DNA of 64,000 nt from an uncultured Clostridia bacterium (GTDB lineage Bacteria; Bacillota; Clostridia; UBA1381; UBA9506). The stretch spans positions 1 through 64,000 of the forward strand of contig CALYAO010000097.1 of NCBI GenBank assembly GCA_944393605.1, written 5' to 3'. Position numbers and translations under genes: made by a program. The stretch's first letter is position 1. Every line of letters starts with the position of its first letter. Positions 9,495-18,802 of this stretch are shown piece by piece. A model generated the notes under the pieces. That model did no database searches and had not been told where the DNA came from. It saw only the letters and a program-made list of their open reading frames with translations.

Positions 9495-12140
9495 CTATCG
9501 ATAAATGATGACGTCCCGGGTATTGGTATAGTTGATCCGTACAAAGACGGTGTCGTCCTTTTCAATATCGTCCGCTGTCACTTTTTTGACGCTCTGCGTC
9601 TTGCTGTCAACCAGATACACATTGGCGGCGGAGATGGGCACATTTCGCTTGCCCTTGATGTCCTGGATGTTCTCGCTGCAGCTAATGATCATGTTGCTTT
9701 TAAACTTATTGGTCACCGTTCCAAAGCCAGCATAGAACTCCGCGTAGACGTTGTTTTCGGTGACGGTGCCCGTCGGGAGCATCTTCTCGTACCGCGGTGC
9801 ATCCTTGACATTTTGGTGAATCACGCGCAGATACCGCATTTCCCCTTTTGCATTCAGCGCATATTGGATGATATCCCCTTGCTTGAGATCCCCAACCCGG
9901 ATGACTTTTCCGCTGTCATCGGTATAGGACAGATCGTCCGAATAGGCCAGCACCTCCGTCGCCGCACCGTTATACTGCCCATACACCTTATAGCTCTCTG
10001 TATCTTGGGACACAGCCCGGGTAATGCGGTCTACCACCATGATGGAAGAGGAGTAAGAGATATTTGCCGCGTCGCCGCCGCCCGCCTCCGCGCTCAGCAG
10101 GACCACCTTGATTTTAAACTCCTCCGAGATATCATATAACTCCACGTTGTACTCCTGATCCTGTACAAAGAAGGAGCTTCCGTTGTAAACGTTGTAATCG
10201 TCCTCCGTTGCCGCAGGGTCGTTGGGCACGTAGAACACCATGGTGTTATTGTCCACCATATACCGGCTGGCAAACATCTTGAGGTTGCCGCCCCGGTATT
10301 TAATGGGAACACCGCCTGAGGAATAGTCCAGCGAAAAATGGAGGTTGTCATATCCCTCATAGTTGGTCACCGCACTGTAGTCCACATAGGTCTCCAGCTT
10401 CTTGAGCTCGCCTTCCCCATTGAGGGAAAACCGGTACAGCTCGTTTTTGATCAGGGCATTTTCCACATCTTCCCGTTCCGCCGCTTTGGACATGGTCTTG
10501 GACGCCCCGTTTAAGGTGACACGGTCGGCCAGATTATAGACCTGGATCCCATCTTTGGTAAAGAATTTGACCATCAAAACGGGATCAATGCTGCTGCCCG
10601 ACTCCCCAACGTCGCACAGCACCGCATACTCCATGCCGTCGCTTGCACCCACCTCACAGTCCGCAATCCTGCCCGCAGCGTCCAGCGACGCCGTGATGGT
10701 CTCACCCACGCTGGGCAAGTATGCATCGGGCAGCGCCGTATAGCTGCTGGCAAAGGTGTATTCCACGCCGTCCACCGTGATGCTTTCATAGCCGCCGTAT
10801 GTGCCGCGTTCTTCCACAAACCCGCTGATCTTCCGGGTGGAGACCACAATGCTCACATAGGAGCCGTCCTTGCTCTCCTGCGCAGTCAAAATGCTGCCCT
10901 GGCTTATGTCGGCCAGCGCGACGGCATTTGCGTTTTCATCCCGAATCAGGATATCCCGCTTCCCGTTCTGGTCATCCAGCTCCAGCCGTCTGCCGTATTT
11001 GTCCTGCACCACGCCCGAATAGGCGCTGACGCTCTCCACAACATAATTCACCGTCTCATTGACGTATACCACGTCAAACTGGCTGTCTCCCGTCGTATCC
11101 ACCAGCTTGAGGTACCCTTCCTCAATGCGGAAGGTATCCGCCGTGAAGCCGGGGTCATATTTCCCGTTGTAGATCACCGCCGCTTCCTCGTCGATATCAA
11201 AGCGTTCGCTGGTCTGCCGTTCCCCCGTGATGGCATAGATGGTAAGCATGCCAAACTGCGGATTATCGCCGTCAATGTCGGGCGCCTCAATGATGCGGAC
11301 ATGGTTCTTGCTTTCGGGCGCCTCAATATACACCAGCGTATCGGTATCCGCTTTGTCATCCCGCCGCACATAAGCACGTACGGAGTATCCCAAGTACACG
11401 TCGGCATTTTTGCCCTGTGCCTCAATGATCTGTCCGTCGATTTCAATCTGTTCCGTCTTCAGGCCCGCCGCCCCCGAAAGAGAGGTATACCGGTTGGCCG
11501 TCACAACACCTTCATAGGTGTAGATCTTCAAATACTCGGTGAGCGGCGTCCTGTCTTGGTAGCTCACATACTCCGCCTGCTCCCCATAGGACACCTGGAT
11601 GAGCAGCGGGGTGTCCGCCGCATTGCGCAGCATCTGATATACGCCGCCCGCCGTGAGCGCAGATGACGTATCCACCTTGTCTAAAATGCCCGCACGCATC
11701 GCCGTGGTGAGGTAATCACTGTCCGTTCCGCCCATGCTGTTTGCCCGCACCTGGTACCCCAGCAGATTCACCAGCGCGCGGACCGCTTCGTTTAGTGTCA
11801 CGGCGTCGTCGGGCAGGAATTTATCCGCGGTATACCCCGCCATCAGGCCAAAGGCCACCGCATTGCCAATCCCTTTCGCATGCGGATGGTCTGCGGGCAC
11901 GTCTGAAAACTGCCCTGCGCCAACATCCATGGATGCACCGCGCAGCGCCGCCACCATGGAGGCAAATTCTCCGCGCGTGACCGTTGCATCCTCGGGCTTT
12001 GCCTCGGATAGTATTCCAATTTCTGCCAAAAATCGCGCCGCTTCTAGCGCACTGTCCGCCGCATGGGCTGTCACCGTCACAAGCGCCGTAACACCAAGCA
12101 ACAGCACCGTTAGCAAGGCCGCCATTGTTTTCTTTATCAC
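9495..12140 (-). CDS. Large SLH-domain surface protein
   Basis: 881 aa with a signal peptide (MIKKTMAALL, ending TAHA). N-terminal SLH repeats cover about residues 30-185 (FSDVPADHPHAKGI and GYTADKFLPDD blocks). The remaining ~700 residues are acidic and beta-rich with repeated short modules of the form 'YNGKYD...VYVNETVNY'. No enzyme motif is recognised. It is encoded only 11 bases from the binding-protein gene. The likely role is an S-layer-like scaffold or glycan-binding protein that docks substrate near the transporter. The SLH call is firm; the function of the long C-terminal part is unknown. Confidence 0.8.
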   Translation of the reverse strand: MIKKTMAALLTVLLLGVTALVTVTAHAADSALEAARFLAEIGILSEAKPEDATVTRGEFASMVAALRGASMDVGAGQFSDVPADHPHAKGIGNAVAFGLMAGYTADKFLPDDAVTLNEAVRALVNLLGYQVRANSMGGTDSDYLTTAMRAGILDKVDTSSALTAGGVYQMLRNAADTPLLIQVSYGEQAEYVSYQDRTPLTEYLKIYTYEGVVTANRYTSLSGAAGLKTEQIEIDGQIIEAQGKNADVYLGYSVRAYVRRDDKADTDTLVYIEAPESKNHVRIIEAPDIDGDNPQFGMLTIYAITGERQTSERFDIDEEAAVIYNGKYDPGFTADTFRIEEGYLKLVDTTGDSQFDVVYVNETVNYVVESVSAYSGVVQDKYGRRLELDDQNGKRDILIRDENANAVALADISQGSILTAQESKDGSYVSIVVSTRKISGFVEERGTYGGYESITVDGVEYTFASSYTALPDAYLPSVGETITASLDAAGRIADCEVGASDGMEYAVLCDVGESGSSIDPVLMVKFFTKDGIQVYNLADRVTLNGASKTMSKAAEREDVENALIKNELYRFSLNGEGELKKLETYVDYSAVTNYEGYDNLHFSLDYSSGGVPIKYRGGNLKMFASRYMVDNNTMVFYVPNDPAATEDDYNVYNGSSFFVQDQEYNVELYDISEEFKIKVVLLSAEAGGGDAANISYSSSIMVVDRITRAVSQDTESYKVYGQYNGAATEVLAYSDDLSYTDDSGKVIRVGDLKQGDIIQYALNAKGEMRYLRVIHQNVKDAPRYEKMLPTGTVTENNVYAEFYAGFGTVTNKFKSNMIISCSENIQDIKGKRNVPISAANVYLVDSKTQSVKKVTADDIEKDDTVFVRINYTNTRDVIIYR

Positions 12141-12169
12141 TGTTTCACCCCTCCCTTATCGTAAGACCG

Positions 12170-13888
12170 CTATTGCGCGCTGTTGCCTGTCCCGCTTTCC
12201 ATAAACGCGCGATAGATCATGACCGCGGTTTCCGCGCGGGTTGCATGGGCCTGCGGTGCAAAGGTGCCGTCCCCCATGCCGCTCAGGATGCCAGCGGCCT
12301 GCATCGCCTGCACGCCGGGCAGCGCATAGGATGCAATCTGGTCGGCATCCGTAAATGACGCAGGCGCCGCGCTGGTATCCCATGTTACGCCGGCTGCCTG
12401 TGCGGCGCGGTAGAGGAAGGTGGCGGCGTCCTGCCGCGTCACCTGTTCCCCAATGCCAAACAGAGACTCTGTGACGCCCGTTGTGATGCCATGTTGATAG
12501 GCCGTCGCCACCGGGCCATAGTACCAAGCGTCCGCCGCGACATCTGCAAACGGAACCTCCGCTTCCCCCGTGAGGCCCGCTGCCAAAACAAGCATCTTTA
12601 AGAATTCCTCCCGCGTTACCAGGTCATTGGGCCGGAAGTTGCCCGAACCATCCCCCTGCAAAATTCCTTTTTTTGCCAGAATGGTCACGGCCTCCTCCGC
12701 CCATGCCACACCGAAAATAAAAGAAAAAACGGGTGCGTCGGGCTGGCTCGTGGGCTCTTCACCCGTAATGGTCATGCCGCCTGTGATGCTGCCACCGCCC
12801 CCGGTTGGCCGGCTGCCGCCCGAGGAGGAACCGCCCGATGGAGATCCACCGCCACCGCCTGGTCCGTCATCCGGCTCGTTTAATGCGGCAATGCGCGCAT
12901 CAAACGCGTCCTTGACTGCCGCCAAATTGGCAAAATCCTTGCCCGTCAGTCCCATCGCGACCTCATATGGGGTAAACCCATCGTAGTCCGCAGGCAGGGT
13001 GAGCCCAATTGCCGCCTGATACTTGGTCAGAATCTCATCCATTTGCTCCCGGCTGGCCTGGTTGATCAGCGCCGTCACGCCCGCATCTGTCAGCATTTCC
13101 GTAAGTGCCGCAACGCCCGCGGGCTCCGCCTCTTTTTTCTGCGCAAGGAACACGGGATACATTGCCTCGCCAAGCAGCGCCTCATCCAGTTCAATGCCCA
13201 GCACGGTCAGATGGGTGGCAAGTTCTGCTCCCAGCTCCTCCGCCGTCTGAATGGCGTTGAGCCGCCCCAGGGCTGTCGCTTTTTCCTCTGTGGCCAAAAT
13301 GCTGTCTAGGTCTGCAAACTTCCCGTCGGGCATCTCATCCCGCAGATACACAAACGCCCGGTCGATGGCCTCCCGGTTGGCCTCATACAGGTCGGAGAAC
13401 GCGAGGCCCAGCACGTTGTTTTTGGCTTTGTAGTCCGCCATAATTGCCGAGATGGTATCCGCCGTCGCTTCATTCATCTTGGTGAGCGCCGCTCCTGTCC
13501 GCACCTCATCCGAATAATACGCTGTCACCGACTGGGTATCTGCCAGGCTCGCCGCTCCGCTTCTGCTCACCTTGATGGTATAGGTCCCAGAAGGCGCGTC
13601 TAGCGGCAGCTCCACCACCTGGGTGAATGCCCCCGTGGCATCCGTCCGCACCATGCCCAGATAACTCACGGCATCCGCCGTTTCAGGAGAAATATCCTCC
13701 CAGGTCCTGCCTTCGGGGAGCACCAAGATCGTGACCTCCGCCTCCACCGGCATGCCCAGGTTCCCCGATACCGTAATAGTGCCGTCCCGGTGACGAACTG
13801 CCGTCTCTACAGAAAGCCCCTCCGCTGCGACACACAGCTGGCTCAGCAGCAGGCAGCATGCCACCAGCAAACCAATCCCCTTTTTCAT
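12170..13888 (-). CDS. Secreted protein with three C-terminal SLH repeats
   Basis: 572 aa from ATG 13888, chosen because GAGGTGAGAGG precedes it and a signal peptide (MKKGIGLLVACC) follows. An upstream in-frame ATG would overlap the permease gene and spoil the signal peptide. Residues 25-115 look like an Ig-like domain. Residues 120-330 are predicted helical (many Ala, Glu and Lys). A Gly/Ser/Pro-rich linker (about 335-380) leads to three SLH repeats (about 395-565; ILQGDGSGNFRPND, FADVAADAWYYGPV, ILSGMGDGTFAPQ). SLH repeats are C-terminal here but N-terminal in the next gene, so both ends of the anchoring range are represented. It lies between the permeases and the binding protein; a docking or scaffold role is inferred. 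Confidence 0.8.
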   Translation of the reverse strand: MKKGIGLLVACCLLLSQLCVAAEGLSVETAVRHRDGTITVSGNLGMPVEAEVTILVLPEGRTWEDISPETADAVSYLGMVRTDATGAFTQVVELPLDAPSGTYTIKVSRSGAASLADTQSVTAYYSDEVRTGAALTKMNEATADTISAIMADYKAKNNVLGLAFSDLYEANREAIDRAFVYLRDEMPDGKFADLDSILATEEKATALGRLNAIQTAEELGAELATHLTVLGIELDEALLGEAMYPVFLAQKKEAEPAGVAALTEMLTDAGVTALINQASREQMDEILTKYQAAIGLTLPADYDGFTPYEVAMGLTGKDFANLAAVKDAFDARIAALNEPDDGPGGGGGSPSGGSSSGGSRPTGGGGSITGGMTITGEEPTSQPDAPVFSFIFGVAWAEEAVTILAKKGILQGDGSGNFRPNDLVTREEFLKMLVLAAGLTGEAEVPFADVAADAWYYGPVATAYQHGITTGVTESLFGIGEQVTRQDAATFLYRAAQAAGVTWDTSAAPASFTDADQIASYALPGVQAMQAAGILSGMGDGTFAPQAHATRAETAVMIYRAFMESGTGNSAQ

Positions 13889-13902
13889 CCTCTCACCTCT
13901 CC

Positions 13903-14751
13903 CTATGATTTTACCGCGCCGCTCATCAGTCCGCCCATGATGTGGCGCTGCAGGATAAAATATACGACAAGCAGCGGGATGATGGACAGCGTCAGTCCGG
14001 CAAATAGTACATTCCACTGCGTTGTGAACTCACCCTTAAAGAAATATACGGCGAGCGGCACCGTCCGTGCCGCGGCACCCTGCAACAACAGCAGAGGATG
14101 CATAAAGTCGTTCCAGACATTGATGGAGTTCATGATCACCAACGTCACCACAATGGGCTTTAGCAGCGGGAAGATGATACGGAAAAACACTCCGATGGGG
14201 GAGCATCCGTCTATGACCGCCGCCTCCTCCAGCGCCTGCGGGATGGTACTGATAAAATTGCGGATGAGGAACACGCCCGTCGCAGTTCCGCCCGCAATCA
14301 TAACCCCGATGAGCCCTTGAAAGGTGTTGCTAAGGTGCAGCGCCTTGAGCCATACCACCAGGGGAACCAGCGTGACCTGCGGCGGGATGACCAGGCCGGC
14401 CAGAAACATGTAGAAAACACAGCTAAAGAAGATCTTTCCCCGCTTGGCCCGCACCACCGCATAGCCTGCCATGCTGTATATCATGGTGCCGATGGCCACT
14501 GTGCAGACTGTCAGGAAGGTGGAATTGCCCAACACCCGCAGGTAGTTCATGCTGTCCCAAGCCTCGGCATAGTTGGCAAACACAAATTCGGAGGGGATGG
14601 TGAGCGGTGATGTCACGATCTCTGCATCCGATTTGAAGGACATCAGCAGAATCATAATCATGGGGTAAATGATAATGACGGCAAAGAGCGTCATGATGAT
14701 CTGAATCACAATTTGGGTTTTTTCACGTTTTAAGGTCATTGTTTCATCCAT
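13903..14751 (-). CDS. Sugar ABC transporter permease (MalG-like)
   Basis: 282 aa with six predicted membrane helices. The EAA loop reads EEAAVIDGCSPIGVF followed by FRIIFPLLKP, the docking site for the ATPase in CUT1 permeases. Length and order (second permease) match MalG/UgpE-type subunits. It lies 24 bp downstream of the partner permease and 14 bp upstream of an SLH protein gene. It should form the inner-membrane channel with the 307-aa permease and receive substrate from the lipoprotein encoded at 8200-9483. Confidence 0.93.
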   Translation of the reverse strand: MDETMTLKREKTQIVIQIIMTLFAVIIIYPMIMILLMSFKSDAEIVTSPLTIPSEFVFANYAEAWDSMNYLRVLGNSTFLTVCTVAIGTMIYSMAGYAVVRAKRGKIFFSCVFYMFLAGLVIPPQVTLVPLVVWLKALHLSNTFQGLIGVMIAGGTATGVFLIRNFISTIPQALEEAAVIDGCSPIGVFFRIIFPLLKPIVVTLVIMNSINVWNDFMHPLLLLQGAAARTVPLAVYFFKGEFTTQWNVLFAGLTLSIIPLLVVYFILQRHIMGGLMSGAVKS

Positions 14752-14775
14752 TCCTTTCGCTTGATGGTTGCGGCG

Positions 14776-15699
14776 TCAAACCTGCGTTTCCCGCTTTTTC
14801 AGGAAGCCATACACAAACACGTTGATCACCAGAATGATGAAGAACAACGCGATGGAGATGGCAGCGGCATAGCCATACAGATTTTCATTCATGTTGCGGA
14901 CAATATAGGTCGCAATGGTTTCAGTCGCATTGCCCGGTCCGCCTTCTGTCATAGCGAAGATGATGTCAAAGACCTTAAACGTGCCGGCGATGGAGGTGAT
15001 GATATTGATGGTGGTTGCCGGCGCCAGCAGCGGAAACACCACATATCGAAACCGCTTCCAGCCCACCGCTCCGTCGATCTCGGCAGCCTCTAGCACATCA
15101 CTCGAGATGCTCTGAAGGTTGGCCAGATAAATGAGCGCGGAATATCCGATAAACCGCCATACATGCGCCACAATTACGCACCCAAGCGCATAGTCGGGAT
15201 TGCCCAGCCAGGTCTGCGCGAGCCCGCCCAAACCAACTGCACGAAGCAAGGTGTTAATCAGACCGTTGGTATCAAAGATATATGTCCATATATATGCTGT
15301 GACAACCGCGTTGATGAGTACCGGCGCAAATATCATGGTACGGATTGCCCCCCGCATCCGGATGCGGGCGTTGAGCCCAAGCGCCGTAAGGAGGCTCAGC
15401 AGATTTTGCAGCAGGGAAACCACAATGGTGAACACAAATGTATTGGTAAAGCTTGCCCGGAATACCTGGTCCTGCAGCATGGTCTGGTAGTTTTTCAGGC
15501 CCACCATGTCAAAGTCCAGACTAATGCCGTTGTAATTTGTGAAGCTAATGAAAAAACTGCTGATGCTGGGAATAAAAAAGAAGATGAGATAGACGATCAA
15601 TAGCGGCAAAGCCATGATCAGGTATGCATAAAAATTCTCAAAATTGAGCCGTCTCTTCCGTAAATCACGTTTTGGATTCATACTGATTTGTCGTTCCAT
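14776..15699 (-). CDS. Sugar ABC transporter permease (MalF/UgpA-like), first gene of operon
   Basis: 307 aa, six predicted membrane helices after a basic N-terminus. The EAA motif LEAAEIDGAVGWKRF followed by RYVVFPLLAP is clear. It opens the operon that runs to the left edge of the window. Its start lies about 60 bases downstream of a good extended -10 promoter and a GGAGG-like ribosome site. An internal ATG (MNPKRDL) seven codons in is a less likely start. The regulatory region upstream carries the tandem TTGC repeats shared with two other operons. Confidence 0.93.
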   Translation of the reverse strand: MERQISMNPKRDLRKRRLNFENFYAYLIMALPLLIVYLIFFFIPSISSFFISFTNYNGISLDFDMVGLKNYQTMLQDQVFRASFTNTFVFTIVVSLLQNLLSLLTALGLNARIRMRGAIRTMIFAPVLINAVVTAYIWTYIFDTNGLINTLLRAVGLGGLAQTWLGNPDYALGCVIVAHVWRFIGYSALIYLANLQSISSDVLEAAEIDGAVGWKRFRYVVFPLLAPATTINIITSIAGTFKVFDIIFAMTEGGPGNATETIATYIVRNMNENLYGYAAAISIALFFIILVINVFVYGFLKKRETQV

Positions 15700-15757
15700 G
15701 CCACACTCCTGTTCCGCCGCCTCCTGCGGCTATCCTTTCACCTTTTTGACAGCTTCG

Positions 15758-15786
15758 ATTATACCATTTCCACCCTTTCGCAAGAA
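15758..15786 (-). promoter_or_regulatory. Promoter of the transporter/surface-glycosidase operon
   Basis: On the minus strand a perfect -10 box TATAAT (15758-15763) has an upstream TGG, giving an extended -10. The -35 region 17 bp upstream (TTCTTG, 15781-15786) is poor, as expected for an activator-dependent promoter. A tandem repeat lies just upstream. Confidence 0.65.
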
Positions 15787-15793
15787 GGGAGCC

Positions 15794-15829
15794 ATGTTGC
15801 ACGGTATGTGTACTATTGTTGCGCAAACG
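15794..15829 (-). promoter_or_regulatory. Tandem direct-repeat operator, AraC type (copy 1)
   Basis: Read on the plus strand, two TTGC half-sites start at 15797 and 15819, 22 bp apart. The distal one sits in CTATTGTTGCG (15813-15823), which is identical at 23172-23182. The proximal half-site abuts the -35 region. Two half-sites about two helix turns apart beside -35 is the usual layout for AraC-family activators. Confidence 0.55.
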
Positions 15830-15845
15830 GAGAACCCGCCATAGC

Positions 15846-15881
15846 AAAAAAGCACCGGGCAGTAGCCGCCCAATGCTTTTT
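15846..15881 (-). terminator. Rho-independent terminator of the nanA operon
   Basis: AAAAGCA and GGGC pair with GCCC and TGCTTTTTT on the minus strand, 24 bases after the nanA stop codon. It separates the two catabolic operons. Confidence 0.85.
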
Positions 15882-15904
15882 GACTCGCATACCAATGTCC
15901 TTTT

Positions 15905-16777
15905 CTATAGATAGGTCTCCGCCAGCGCATCCAGCGTCCGCATGTCCCTTTCAGACAGCGCATGGAAGGGCCTGCGGCAGGTGCCACAGTCAATGCCTTG
16001 CCGCGCGAGCAGATACTTGGTACCTTGAAACACACCCATCTGCACCAGCGCACCAATGATCTCATTGGCTTCCCGCTGAAGCCGCTGTGCTTCGGTGAGC
16101 CGCCCCGCCAGGAAGCACTCCCGGATGCGCACAAACCGGCCTCCCATGAAGTTGTAGGTCGTGCCCACGGCACCATCCGCGCCCATGGTCAATCCCGCCA
16201 GAAACACCTCGTCATGCCCGTTGTATACCAAAAGAGCGGGGTCAGCCGCCTTCATGCGCTCCAGCCCAAACAGGTCCATGGACGTGTGCTTGACCCCCAC
16301 AACGTGTGGATTTTCCCGCAGGGATGCGATGTTTTCGGGCGTCAGCGTGATGCCCGACAGCGCCGGGAAATTGTACACAATCATGGGCAGCCCACACGCA
16401 TCGCAGATGGCGTTGTAGTGCGCCTGAATCTCAGGGAAGGAAAACTGATAGTAAAACGGGGAGATGGCAGACACCGCATCGACTCCCAGGCCGGCCGCAT
16501 GCACCGCCAGGCGGCATGCCTCGTCGGTTGCAATCGCACCCACATGGGAAATCACGGTACACCGCCCGCGGACGGTCTTTGCCACCGTCTCCAAAATAGC
16601 GCGCCGCTCCTCCTCGGTGAGCAAAAACGCCTCCCCCGTGCTCCCGCCCACATAGAAGCCCGTGACGCCGTCTTCCATGTTTTTTTCCACCAGCGCGGCG
16701 AGCACGTCATGGTTCACGCGGCCCTCCCCGTCAAAGGGGGTCACCAGCGCCGTAAAAATACCTGTCAGGTCGTGCAT
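15905..16777 (-). CDS. nanA: N-acetylneuraminate lyase
   Basis: 290 aa, the usual length. Cleaves N-acetylneuraminate to pyruvate and N-acetylmannosamine through a Schiff base. Visible signatures: GGSTGE (44-49), catalytic Tyr135 in VYNFPALSG, Schiff-base Lys163 in GVKHTS, and YNGHDE (185-190). The last block plus GTTYNFMG (205-212) matches residues that bind the sialic acid tail in NanA and argues against dihydrodipicolinate synthase. The position equivalent to E. coli Ser208 is Thr here, a mild change. It is the last gene of a seven-gene operon. No nanE or nanK follows, so the ManNAc route must lie elsewhere or differ. A related 2-keto-3-deoxy-sugar-acid aldolase role is the main alternative. 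Confidence 0.85.
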   Translation of the reverse strand: MHDLTGIFTALVTPFDGEGRVNHDVLAALVEKNMEDGVTGFYVGGSTGEAFLLTEEERRAILETVAKTVRGRCTVISHVGAIATDEACRLAVHAAGLGVDAVSAISPFYYQFSFPEIQAHYNAICDACGLPMIVYNFPALSGITLTPENIASLRENPHVVGVKHTSMDLFGLERMKAADPALLVYNGHDEVFLAGLTMGADGAVGTTYNFMGGRFVRIRECFLAGRLTEAQRLQREANEIIGALVQMGVFQGTKYLLARQGIDCGTCRRPFHALSERDMRTLDALAETYL

Positions 16778-16798
16778 ATCATCCCTCTTTTCTCTGAT

Positions 16799-17737
16799 TT
16801 ACGAAACCACATTGACGGGTTTCCCCGCCAAAAATGCGGATAGATTGTCCACCGCGATGTCCATGAGCCGTGCACGCGCCTCCCGGGGCGCCCATGCGAT
16901 ATGGGGCGTCACAAAACAGTTCTTCGCCCCGATGAGGGGGCTGCCTGCCCGCGGCGGCTCCGTCTCCAGGACGTCCACGCCGGCGGCATATACCTTGCCG
17001 CTATGGAGCGCCGCCGCCAGGTCCGCTTCCCGCACCAGCGGGCCGCGGGAGGTATTGAGAAGAATGACGCCATCTTTCATGGCGGCGATGGTCTCCCGAT
17101 TGATGAGCCCCGTGTTCTCGGGCGTCAAGGGGCAGTGCAGGCTGATGACGTCCGACTGTGCCAACAGCACGTCCAGCGGGACGCATTCGGGCCCCTCGGC
17201 ATAGGGGTCGTATGCCAGCACCCGCATGCCAAATCCCCGTGCGGCCTTTGCCACTGCCTGGCCAATCCGGCCGTAGCCGATGATGCCCATGGTCTTGTCC
17301 GCCAGCTCCATTAAGGGGCGCTTCCAGTAGCAGAAGTCGGGACTCCTACCCCACTCCCCTGCCGCCACGCTTGCGGCATGTTCGCCCACGCCCGTGCAGA
17401 TCTCCAAGAGCAGCGCAAACACATGCTGCGCGACGGATGCGGTGCCGTAGGTGGGGATGTTGGTCACGGGGATGCCCCGTGCGCGGGCCGCCGCAACATC
17501 CACCACGTTGTACCCCGTCGCCAGCACGCCCACATACCGGATGGATGGGCATGCGGCAAAGACATCCGCCGGCAGGGGCGTCTTATTGGTGATGACCACC
17601 TCCGCATCCCCGATGCGGGCGATAACGTCGGGCGGGGACGTGCGGTCATGCACCGTGAGGTCTCCCAGGGCCGCAAACCCGTCCCAACTGAGGTCGCCGG
17701 GATTGAGCGTATAGCCGTCTAGCACCACGATCTTCAT
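16799..17737 (-). CDS. D-2-hydroxyacid dehydrogenase (glycerate/hydroxypyruvate type)
   Basis: 312 aa from ATG 17737, which overlaps the sialidase stop codon by four bases (ATGA); an in-frame ATG five codons earlier is ignored. NAD(P)-binding motif GYGRIGQ at 154-160. Catalytic Arg231 (NTSRG), Glu260 (LETEPP) and His279 (TPHIAW) are all present. It interconverts a 2-oxo acid and a D-2-hydroxy acid with NAD(P)H. Between a sialidase and a lyase that makes pyruvate, it could reduce pyruvate or a sugar-derived oxo acid. The substrate is not fixed by the sequence. Confidence 0.85.
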   Translation of the reverse strand: MKIVVLDGYTLNPGDLSWDGFAALGDLTVHDRTSPPDVIARIGDAEVVITNKTPLPADVFAACPSIRYVGVLATGYNVVDVAAARARGIPVTNIPTYGTASVAQHVFALLLEICTGVGEHAASVAAGEWGRSPDFCYWKRPLMELADKTMGIIGYGRIGQAVAKAARGFGMRVLAYDPYAEGPECVPLDVLLAQSDVISLHCPLTPENTGLINRETIAAMKDGVILLNTSRGPLVREADLAAALHSGKVYAAGVDVLETEPPRAGSPLIGAKNCFVTPHIAWAPREARARLMDIAVDNLSAFLAGKPVNVVS

Positions 17738-18792
17738 GCGTCCATCACCCACCCCAGCGAAAACCGGGCCAGCATGAGGCCCTCGTTGTCATATTGATCC
17801 CCGTCAATGCCGCCCTGCTCATACAGGCACAGGATATCCCCGTTGTCCGCCACCGCAAGGTCGGAATACCCCGAGATGCCCGGGTCGATGACCCGCCCGG
17901 CATTCCAGGTCTTGCAGTCGTCCGTGCTGGCCTTGATGCTGAGGTTTTTGCGGTCCTTGTGCACCTTCTGCCCGAAGTGTTCCCCGTCCAGCGTATGGGG
18001 GTTGGCGAACAAGATGACGTCTTTGCCCGGCACCCGCAGAATACTCCCCAGACATACGGGCTCCAGCAGGTCCTCATCAAAGACGGGCTCACTCCAGCCC
18101 GTCGCGCCGTCGGGGCTGACGGCAACCAGCCGCCGCCCGTTCTCCTCCCGGTGCTCGTTGCGGATGTTAAAGAGCACCCGCCCGTCCGACAGCTCCACCG
18201 CTCCCGTCTCACTGGGGTTGGTAAACCGCTCCGCGAGGATGTCCCCGCCCTGCCATGTCGCGCCGTTATCGTCCGAATAGATGGAGGACACGACAGAGGG
18301 ACGATGCCCCGAGAAGCCCGTCCCCGTGGACATCCAGACGGGCACCACCAGCCGCCCGCCTGAGAGCTGGATGGCGTGCCCCGGGCCCGTCGCGATGACC
18401 TTGTGCGCATACCGGTCCGAAAACCCGTCAAACACATAGGTGATGTCAGTGGGCGCCGAGAAGGTCTCACAGTCGTCATCCGAATACATGTAGTAGCAAG
18501 TGTCATAATTGCGGCAGTACAGGATGTGCACCCGGCCGTCCGCACCCGCGATGGCCACGAAGTTGTGGGCAGGGTGCCCGTTTTCGCTCTCGATGAGAAT
18601 GCGCAGGTCCTCAAACGTCCTGCCGTCATCCAGGCTCCGCCGCATGACGATGCAGCTGGGGTCCCAGTCGCCCCCCGTGCCCAGCCGGCCCTCCCCAAAG
18701 GCGAGCACCGCGCGTTTTGTCTTGAGCAAAATGGGGATGCGGAAATGGTAAAACCCATTGGTCCGCGCCTTGAACAGATATTGTTTTTCCAT
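17734..18792 (-). CDS. Sialidase-family (GH33) enzyme without signal peptide
   Basis: 352 aa from ATG 18792 with AGGAGGG just upstream; longer readings run into the previous gene. GH33 hallmarks: FRIP (17-20, first Arg of the triad), FGEGR, GGDWD (likely acid/base Asp), Asp boxes SLDDGRTF and SDDNGATW, GPGHAIQL-GGRLVVP, NPSETGAVEL, IRNEHR, and YSDL plus LYEQG near the C-terminus, the Tyr/Glu nucleophile pair. It starts MEKQYLFKAR with no signal peptide, lipobox or anchor, so it should act in the cytoplasm on an imported sialoside. This fits the neighbouring ABC importer. It is coupled to the dehydrogenase gene by a 4-bp overlap. Some GH33-like beta-propellers act on other sugars, so exo-alpha-sialidase is likely but unproven. 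Confidence 0.82.
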   Translation of the reverse strand: MEKQYLFKARTNGFYHFRIPILLKTKRAVLAFGEGRLGTGGDWDPSCIVMRRSLDDGRTFEDLRILIESENGHPAHNFVAIAGADGRVHILYCRNYDTCYYMYSDDDCETFSAPTDITYVFDGFSDRYAHKVIATGPGHAIQLSGGRLVVPVWMSTGTGFSGHRPSVVSSIYSDDNGATWQGGDILAERFTNPSETGAVELSDGRVLFNIRNEHREENGRRLVAVSPDGATGWSEPVFDEDLLEPVCLGSILRVPGKDVILFANPHTLDGEHFGQKVHKDRKNLSIKASTDDCKTWNAGRVIDPGISGYSDLAVADNGDILCLYEQGGIDGDQYDNEGLMLARFSLGWVMDA

Positions 18793-18802
18793 ATCTTCCC
18801 TC

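Noticed and set aside
15905-16777. Dihydrodipicolinate synthase
   Set aside because: The YNFPALSG and YNGHDE blocks match sialic acid lyase, and no lysine genes are near.
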